Position numbers and translations under genes: made by a program. Shown one piece after another: positions 5,766 through 9,643 of a stretch of DNA of 9,643 bases (the stretch's first letter is position 1; every line of letters begins with the position of its first letter). The notes under the pieces were generated by a model. That model had not been told where the DNA came from. It was given only the letters and a program-made list of their open reading frames with translations, and ran no database searches. The DNA is from Actinomycetota bacterium (GTDB taxonomy: Bacteria; Actinomycetota; Aquicultoria; Aquicultorales; Aquicultoraceae). Location of the stretch: contig JASEIR010000084.1 of the NCBI GenBank assembly GCA_030017355.1, forward strand, positions 1 to 9,643, given 5' to 3'.

Positions 5766-7043
5766 TTAAGCTGAAACTTCAGTTTCGCTATGCGGAGGAA
5801 TTAATTCCTCCATACCCTCAGTTACAAGAGTTGGCTCAAGATTCTGCTCAATGACCTCTTTTGTTATCACGCACTTTTTAATGTTCGTGCGAGATGGCAA
5901 GTCGTACATGACGTTTAGCAGAACATTCTCTAGTATCGCTCTTAGGCCACGCGCCCCTGTTCCGCGCTCATTGGCCTTTTTAGCTATCGCATGAAGAGCC
6001 TCTTCGGTAAAGACTAGCTCAACGCCATCGTACTCAAAGAACTTCTTGTATTGCTTAACAAGAGCATTTTTGGGCTCTTTCAATATCCTAACAAGGTCAT
6101 CCTCTGTTAGGTTGTTTACGGTTGCAATAACTGGCAATCTTCCAACAAACTCAGGTATCATGCCATATTTTAGCAAGTCCTCCGGAAGCACTTGACTCAT
6201 GATGGCTCCAACGTCTTGCTCGTCTTTGGTTCTTATCTCTGCTCCAAAGCCAAGACCCTTTTTGCCGATACGATTCTTGATTATTTTATCTAGCCCAGCA
6301 AAAGCACCGCCAACAATAAATAAGATGTTGGTTGTATCAATTTGTATAAACTCCTGGTGTGGGTGCTTTCTTCCACCCTGCGGTGGCACGCTTGCCTCTG
6401 TGCCTTCTAGTATTTTCAGCAATGCTTGCTGCACACCTTCACCCGAAACATCCCTCGTAATTGACGGATTTTCGCTCTTGCGCGCTATCTTATCTATCTC
6501 ATCTATATAGATAATGCCTGTCTCGGCTCTCTTTACGTCATAATCAGCTGCCTGGATAAGCTTAAGCAGGATGTTCTCGACATCCTCACCAACATATCCA
6601 GCTTCTGTTAGTGCCGTCGCATCAGCAATTGCAAACGGCACATTAAGGATCTTTGCTAATGTCTGTGCCAATAGAGTCTTGCCACAGCCAGTTGGCCCAA
6701 GTAACAGGATGTTGCTTTTTTGAAGTTCAACATCGTCGCCTCCCTGCGGACCTACCTGGATCCTCTTATAATGGTTGTAAACCGCGACTGAAAGAATCTT
6801 CTTTGCGGTTTCCTGACCTATAACGTAGTCGCTCAGGACTTTATAGATCTCCTTTGGCTTTGGGAGGTCCTCTAGCTTGAACTCAACCTCTTCTGTTAGC
6901 TCTTCTTCAATTATCTCGTTGCACAGGTCAATGCACTCGTCGCAGATATAAACGCCAGGGCCAGCAATTAATTTTTTAACCTGGCGCTGGCTTTTTCCGC
7001 AGAACGAGCACTTGAGCTGTTCATTGTCGCCGTATTTGGCCAT
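5766..7043 (-). CDS. clpX: ATP-dependent Clp protease, ATP-binding subunit ClpX
   Basis: ClpX is the hexameric AAA+ unfoldase that recognises tagged or regulatory proteins, unfolds them with ATP and feeds them into ClpP. The 425-residue protein is complete. The N-terminal zinc-binding domain has Cys12/15/34/37. Walker A is GPTGCGKT (116-123), the GYVG pore loop 149-152, and Walker B IIYIDEID (177-184). The second pore region is RDVSGEGVQQALLK (197-210), the RKH loop 225-227, the arginine finger lies in EFVGRLPV (R302), and sensor 2 is GARGLR (363-368). The ClpP-docking IGF loop reads LGF (264-266, in GLGFGAE), as I recall for mycobacterial ClpX. The ATG has a strong AGGGAGGT site (7049-7056) five bases upstream. 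The gene lies 24 bases after clpP and is the last gene before the terminator, so ClpX and ClpP are made from one message. Confidence 0.98.
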   Translation of the reverse strand: MAKYGDNEQLKCSFCGKSQRQVKKLIAGPGVYICDECIDLCNEIIEEELTEEVEFKLEDLPKPKEIYKVLSDYVIGQETAKKILSVAVYNHYKRIQVGPQGGDDVELQKSNILLLGPTGCGKTLLAQTLAKILNVPFAIADATALTEAGYVGEDVENILLKLIQAADYDVKRAETGIIYIDEIDKIARKSENPSITRDVSGEGVQQALLKILEGTEASVPPQGGRKHPHQEFIQIDTTNILFIVGGAFAGLDKIIKNRIGKKGLGFGAEIRTKDEQDVGAIMSQVLPEDLLKYGMIPEFVGRLPVIATVNNLTEDDLVRILKEPKNALVKQYKKFFEYDGVELVFTEEALHAIAKKANERGTGARGLRAILENVLLNVMYDLPSRTNIKKCVITKEVIEQNLEPTLVTEGMEELIPPHSETEVSA

Positions 7044-7067
7044 TAGCTACCTCCCTTACTTCTTACA

Positions 7068-7673
7068 TTACTTCTTGCGTTGCACAACTACTTCATCAAT
7101 TATTCCATATTCTTTTGCTTCCTGTGCTGTCATGATGTAATCTCTATCCGTATCTCTGTGTACTTTATCGATTGGCTGGCCTGTATGTTTAGCCAGAATC
7201 TCATCTAACACTCGTCTTGTTCTTAAGATTTCTCTTGCCTGAATATCAATATCAACTGCCTGGCCAGTTGCGCCACCATGCGGCTGGTGAATCAATACTC
7301 TGCAATTTGGAAGAGCGTATCTTTTTCCAGTCGCACCAGCTGCTAAGAGCAGCGCGGCAGCGCTTGCGGCCTGCCCGATACAGATAGTCGAGACATCAGG
7401 CTTTATATATTGCATTGTATCATATATGGCAAGTGCAGCGGTAACTACCCCACCTGGGCTATTTATGTAGATGTTGATGTCTTTGTCGGGATCTTCCGAT
7501 TCCAAATGTAATAGCTGTGCAATTACAAGATTTGCAATATTGTCATCAATCGGTGTTCCGAGAAAAATTATTCGCTCAGTTAAAAGCCTTGAGTAAATAT
7601 CATATGCTCTTTCTCCTCTTGCGGTTTGTTCAACAACCATAGGTATTAGCTGATTTTTAATGATTTCACTCAT
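7068..7673 (-). CDS. clpP: ATP-dependent Clp protease proteolytic subunit ClpP (ClpP2-like)
   Basis: ClpP is the serine protease that forms the barrel of the cytoplasmic ClpXP machine. The 201-residue protein has an intact triad: Ser104 in GQAASAAALL, His129 in VLIHQPHGG, Asp178 in TDRDYIMTA. NSPGG (71-75) supplies the oxyanion region. Most ClpPs have SMGAxLL after the nucleophile; the SAAALLL here, with LLTERIIFLG, LESEDPD and AIYDTMQYI, resembles the ClpP2 subunit of Actinobacteria. Those bacteria usually have a clpP1 partner beside it, and none is here. The start ATG directly abuts the tig stop (TAAATG), and the Shine-Dalgarno (AAGGGGA) lies within the end of tig, so translation is probably coupled. 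About the first 15 residues may be a propeptide, which is usual for the family but not visible as a cleavage site. Confidence 0.97.
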   Translation of the reverse strand: MSEIIKNQLIPMVVEQTARGERAYDIYSRLLTERIIFLGTPIDDNIANLVIAQLLHLESEDPDKDINIYINSPGGVVTAALAIYDTMQYIKPDVSTICIGQAASAAALLLAAGATGKRYALPNCRVLIHQPHGGATGQAVDIDIQAREILRTRRVLDEILAKHTGQPIDKVHRDTDRDYIMTAQEAKEYGIIDEVVVQRKK

Positions 7674-9035
7674 TTACTCAGTCCCCTTATCGCCCTGGAT
7701 TTTTTCTTTTTCCTCTTGCTTGCTTGATGCTTTTTCGTTCGATGATTCTTTAATTTTTGCATGTTCTACTAGCCAGTCGATGGTTTTACTGATTATTAGC
7801 CTCTTCTTAAGCTCACCAAGGCTTCCCCTCATCGTAAATATCTGCTTTACTTCCTCAAAATCACGACCCGCTGCCTCGGCTGCTTTCTTTACCTCATTAT
7901 CGACCTCTTCGGGTGTAACTTCAATGTTTTCTGCTTTTGCAACTGCCTCAACAACTAAGCGACCCCTAACTCTATTTCTTGCCCTATCTCTCCACTCGTT
8001 TTTCAGGTCTTCCTTGGTTTTTCCAACCAGGTTAAGATATTGATCAAGCTCCATACCTTGCCTTCTTGCATCTCTTGCAAGGTCATCTATCATATCGTCG
8101 ATCTCGTTTTCTATCATCACCTCAGGAATGTCCAACTCAGAGGAATCAGCAATTTTTTCTACTACTGCGCTTTTTATGCTGCTTTCAGCAAGTTTCTTTT
8201 TTACTTCGCGTATCTTCTCCTTTATATCTGATTGCAATTCATCAACTGTATCAAATCCAACCTGCTTTGCAAAATCGTCATCCACCTCTTGCAGCTTTTT
8301 TTCCTTGATTTCTTTTAAAGAAATCTTAAATTTTGCTTCTTTTCCAGCAAGTTCCTCGCTCCCATAATCATCCGGGAATGTTACTGTTATTTCCTTTGCT
8401 TCACCTTTTTTCATTCCCACAAGTTGCTCTTCAAAGCCAGGAATAAACGTTTCTGAGCCTATCTCCAGAAGATAGTCATTTGCCGAGCCACCCTCAAATG
8501 GCTTGCCATCAACAAAACCTTCGAAATCTATAAGAACAAAGTCCCCATCATTGGCTGCCCTATCTTCAACTAGCTCGAGGGTAGCAAAGCTTTCTCTTAG
8601 GGATTCTATCTGATGGCTGATTTCCTCATCAGTGGGCTCTGTTGAAAGCTTCTCAACCTCGACTCCTTTATATTCACCAAGCTTTACCTCGGGTGTCACA
8701 ACCACGGTTGCCGTAAATTTCAGTGGCTTGCCTTCTTCCATCTGCACAATGTCTATCTTTGGTTGATCAACCGGCTCTACTTTAGAATCCTGCAATGCCT
8801 CAATGTAATATTGAGGTAGCGCACTTTGAAGAGCCTCCTCCTGTACTGATCTCTTGCCAACTCTACTATCTATAACAGGCTTTGGAATCCTGCCCTTCCT
8901 AAAGCCTGGAATAACAAGCTGATTGGCAATCTTCTTATATGTTTTATCAAGCACCTCGGAAAATCTATCTGCTGGAACCTCTACCTTAAGAAGAATAGTA
9001 TTCTTTTCTTCTAGTTTTTGGACTTCTACTTTCAA
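7674..9035 (-). CDS. tig: Trigger factor, ribosome-associated chaperone and peptidyl-prolyl isomerase
   Basis: Trigger factor binds at the ribosome exit tunnel and shields nascent chains. The 453-residue protein has the three expected parts. The ribosome-binding domain carries the signature GFRKGRIP (44-51). An FKBP-type isomerase domain follows, about 155-245 (DGDFVLIDFEGFVDGKPFEGG ... FIPGFEEQLVGMKKGE ... FPDDYG). The rest is a long helical substrate-binding domain. The last 25 or so residues are a low-complexity charged tail rich in Glu, Lys and Ser, common in actinobacterial and other long trigger factors. The start is TTG (9033-9035), fixed by a GGGAGG site six bases upstream and by the family N-terminus MKVEVQKLEEK. 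It is the first gene of the operon with clpP and clpX. Confidence 0.97.
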   Translation of the reverse strand: MKVEVQKLEEKNTILLKVEVPADRFSEVLDKTYKKIANQLVIPGFRKGRIPKPVIDSRVGKRSVQEEALQSALPQYYIEALQDSKVEPVDQPKIDIVQMEEGKPLKFTATVVVTPEVKLGEYKGVEVEKLSTEPTDEEISHQIESLRESFATLELVEDRAANDGDFVLIDFEGFVDGKPFEGGSANDYLLEIGSETFIPGFEEQLVGMKKGEAKEITVTFPDDYGSEELAGKEAKFKISLKEIKEKKLQEVDDDFAKQVGFDTVDELQSDIKEKIREVKKKLAESSIKSAVVEKIADSSELDIPEVMIENEIDDMIDDLARDARRQGMELDQYLNLVGKTKEDLKNEWRDRARNRVRGRLVVEAVAKAENIEVTPEEVDNEVKKAAEAAGRDFEEVKQIFTMRGSLGELKKRLIISKTIDWLVEHAKIKESSNEKASSKQEEKEKIQGDKGTE

Positions 9036-9041
9036 TGTAAG

Positions 9042-9047
9042 CCTCCC
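9042..9047 (-). promoter_or_regulatory. Ribosome-binding site deciding the TTG start of tig
   Basis: GGGAGG on the minus strand lies six bases before TTG at 9033-9035. Its strength and spacing support the rare start codon. Confidence 0.85.
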
Positions 9048-9172
9048 GTAAAATTGATTCTTGCTTAAAGATTAAGCGCATTATTGTTTCTATATTGAGT
9101 TTCTACCCAATTAGTCGCTAGTTTGTAACATTACCGATTGTAAGTTTATCAACAGCTCAGATAAACATAAGA

Positions 9173-9240
9173 GTATGGGTTAACAACATAGCATAAATAA
9201 GCCGAAAATTACATGGCTTAATTTACGCTGCAGCCCATAC
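9173..9240. other. Nested two-stem inverted repeat upstream of tig
   Basis: The outer 7-bp stem (9173-9179 with 9234-9240) encloses an inner stem in which 9191-9203 pairs with 9215-9228 across an 11-base loop, with one A·C mismatch and a bulged A. Two coaxial stems separated by internal loops look like a folded RNA domain rather than a simple terminator, because no T-tract follows on either strand. Confidence 0.5.
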
Positions 9241-9297
9241 CCTGCATGAGAGAGAATCGATAATCAAGCATAGACTTTTTCTATTTTCGATTCTCAA

Positions 9298-9324
9298 GAA
9301 AAATCGCCTATTCGGCGATTTTTC
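9298..9324. terminator. Intrinsic terminator after the tRNA genes
   Basis: A perfect 11-bp stem GAAAAATCGCC/GGCGATTTTTC with a 5-base loop begins two bases past the 3' end of tRNA-Leu. On the minus strand its T5 run serves as the T-tract; the reverse strand is equivalent. It separates the tRNA transcript from tig. Confidence 0.88.
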
Positions 9325-9326
9325 TG

Positions 9327-9409
9327 TGCGAGAGGGGGGACTCGAACCCCCACGAGGATTGCTCACTAGATCCTAAGTCTAGCGCGTCTGCCAATTCCGC
9401 CACTCTCGC
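9327..9409 (-). tRNA. tRNA-Leu (anticodon TAG)
   Basis: This is an 83-base class II tRNA. The acceptor GCGAGAG pairs with CTCTCGC, with discriminator A. The anticodon stem CTAGA/TCTAG encloses CTTAGGA, giving TAG (9373-9375). A long variable arm follows, and the T-stem GGGGG/CCCCC has a normal TTCGAGT loop. It decodes CUA and, by wobble, other CUN codons. The 3' CCA is not encoded (CAGAA follows the discriminator) and must be added by the CCA-adding enzyme. It probably shares a transcript with tRNA-Lys 51 bases upstream. Confidence 0.97.
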
Positions 9410-9410
9410 T

Positions 9411-9456
9411 TATCAGAAACCAGAGACAAGAAACCAGCTGTTCTCTGGTTTCTGAT
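9411..9456. repeat. 15-bp palindrome of heptamer units filling the tRNA spacer
   Basis: 9412-9426 and 9442-9456 are a perfect 15-bp inverted repeat around a 15-base loop. The loop repeats AGAAACCAG (9429-9437), also found in the left arm (9415-9423), so the motif occurs twice directly and once inverted. The first 27 bases match the valS leader repeat at 21 of 27 positions. In RNA this would be a strong hairpin between tRNA-Lys and tRNA-Leu; no T-tract follows, so it may be a processing signal or simply a mobile or repetitive element. Confidence 0.7.
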
Positions 9457-9460
9457 TCTG

Positions 9461-9533
9461 TGGGCACTACAGGAATCGAACCTGTAACCTCCGGATTAAG
9501 AGTCCGCTGCTCTGCCAATTGAGCTAAGTGCCC
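9461..9533 (-). tRNA. tRNA-Lys (anticodon CTT)
   Basis: This 73-base tRNA has acceptor GGGCACT pairing with AGTGCCC and discriminator A. The anticodon loop is CTCTTAA, with CTT at 9498-9500 reading AAG. The T-stem ACAGG/CCTGT with TTCGATT is fully paired. The outermost anticodon-stem pair (27-43) is G-G, a mild oddity. CCA is not encoded. A 55-base part (9472-9526) recurs exactly at 9589-9643. Confidence 0.95.
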
Positions 9534-9577
9534 ATAACCCATATCAATCTCTCAACCAAAATACTTCCTATCGCTAA

Positions 9578-9643
9578 ATGGCGTACCCGGAATCGAACCT
9601 GTAACCTCCGGATTAAGAGTCCGCTGCTCTGCCAATTGAGCTA
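9578..9643 (-). tRNA. Partial tRNA-Lys(CTT)-like gene with a defective T-stem, cut by the window edge
   Basis: From tRNA position 8 through the T-loop this is identical to the neighbouring tRNA-Lys(CTT), with anticodon CTT at 9615-9617. The 5' acceptor strand lies beyond the window. The 3' side differs: ACAGG (49-53) faces CCGGG (61-65), leaving two A·G mismatches in the T-stem, whereas CCCGG would pair perfectly. The acceptor 3' strand reads as TACGCCA with T73, or as GTACGCC with A73 if the T-stem is one base short. It may be a second tRNA-Lys under decay, a product of gene conversion, or an assembly chimera. Confidence 0.6.

Larger units (their letters stand above)
9036..9297 (-). other. 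Long structured leader or intergenic region upstream of tig
   Basis: About 260 bases between the tRNA terminator and tig hold no gene but several inverted repeats. GCTTAA/TTAAGC with a 3-base loop is at 9063-9077. GTTTATC/GATAAAC with a 9-base loop is at 9144-9166. A nested structure spans 9173-9240, with outer stem GTATGGG/CCCATAC and an inner stem of 12 pairs with one mismatch and one bulge (9191-9203 with 9215-9228). GAGAATCGA/TCGATTCTC (9252-9295) encloses a small ATAGA/TCTAT stem. I recognise no known riboswitch. The tig promoter must lie here, but I see none with a convincing -35 and -10 pair; TATAGA near 9090 and TTGAGA (9292-9297) with TATGCT are weak candidates. Confidence 0.6.

Noticed and set aside
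9036..9297. Heat-shock operators (CIRCE, CtsR) before tig-clpP-clpX
   Set aside because: I looked for TTAGCACTC-N9-GAGTGCTAA and for tandem GGTCAAA and found neither.

Overview
The window is a compact bacterial housekeeping locus in which every recognisable gene lies on the minus strand, so transcription runs from high to low coordinates. Reading that way: a tRNA-Lys(CTT)-like gene cut by the window edge, tRNA-Lys(CTT), tRNA-Leu(TAG), a terminator, tig (trigger factor), clpP, clpX, a strong terminator, a DUF3786-family gene of unknown function, valS, folC, a small membrane protein with two zinc ribbons, and about 200 bases of non-coding repeat sequence.

The order tig-clpP-clpX-(x)-valS-folC, all in one direction, matches my memory of the actinobacterial chromosome (Mycobacterium and Streptomyces), although those have two clpP genes and this locus has one. 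Two protein features agree. The ClpP nucleophile segment reads GQAASAAALLLAAG, like the ClpP2 subunit of Actinobacteria, and ClpX has GLGFGAE at its IGF loop, as I recall for mycobacterial ClpX. The DNA is clearly less GC-rich than in classical Actinobacteria, and DUF3786 is, as far as I know, mostly a family of anaerobes. The best guess is a low-GC, probably anaerobic, deep-branching actinobacterial lineage. This is inference; no marker here settles it.

The tig-clpP-clpX genes form a tight operon: tig and clpP touch as TAAATG, and 24 bases separate clpP from clpX. It makes the ribosome-bound chaperone and both parts of the ClpXP protease, and ends at a textbook terminator 13 bases past clpX. 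The DUF3786 gene follows with its own consensus -10 element and unusual direct repeats in its promoter and leader. valS and folC are 27 bases apart and probably co-transcribed from an extended -10 promoter upstream of valS. The last gene may have its own TATAAT box.

No exotic system is visible in the coding part. The interest lies between the genes: degenerate heptamer-based repeats at several intergenic sites, two of them recognisably related copies; a 15-bp palindrome filling the tRNA-Lys/tRNA-Leu spacer; a hairpin-rich leader before tig; tandem repeats at the DUF3786 promoter; and a terminal tRNA-Lys-like gene with a mispaired T-stem that shares an exact 55-base stretch with its neighbour, ending at the last base of the window.
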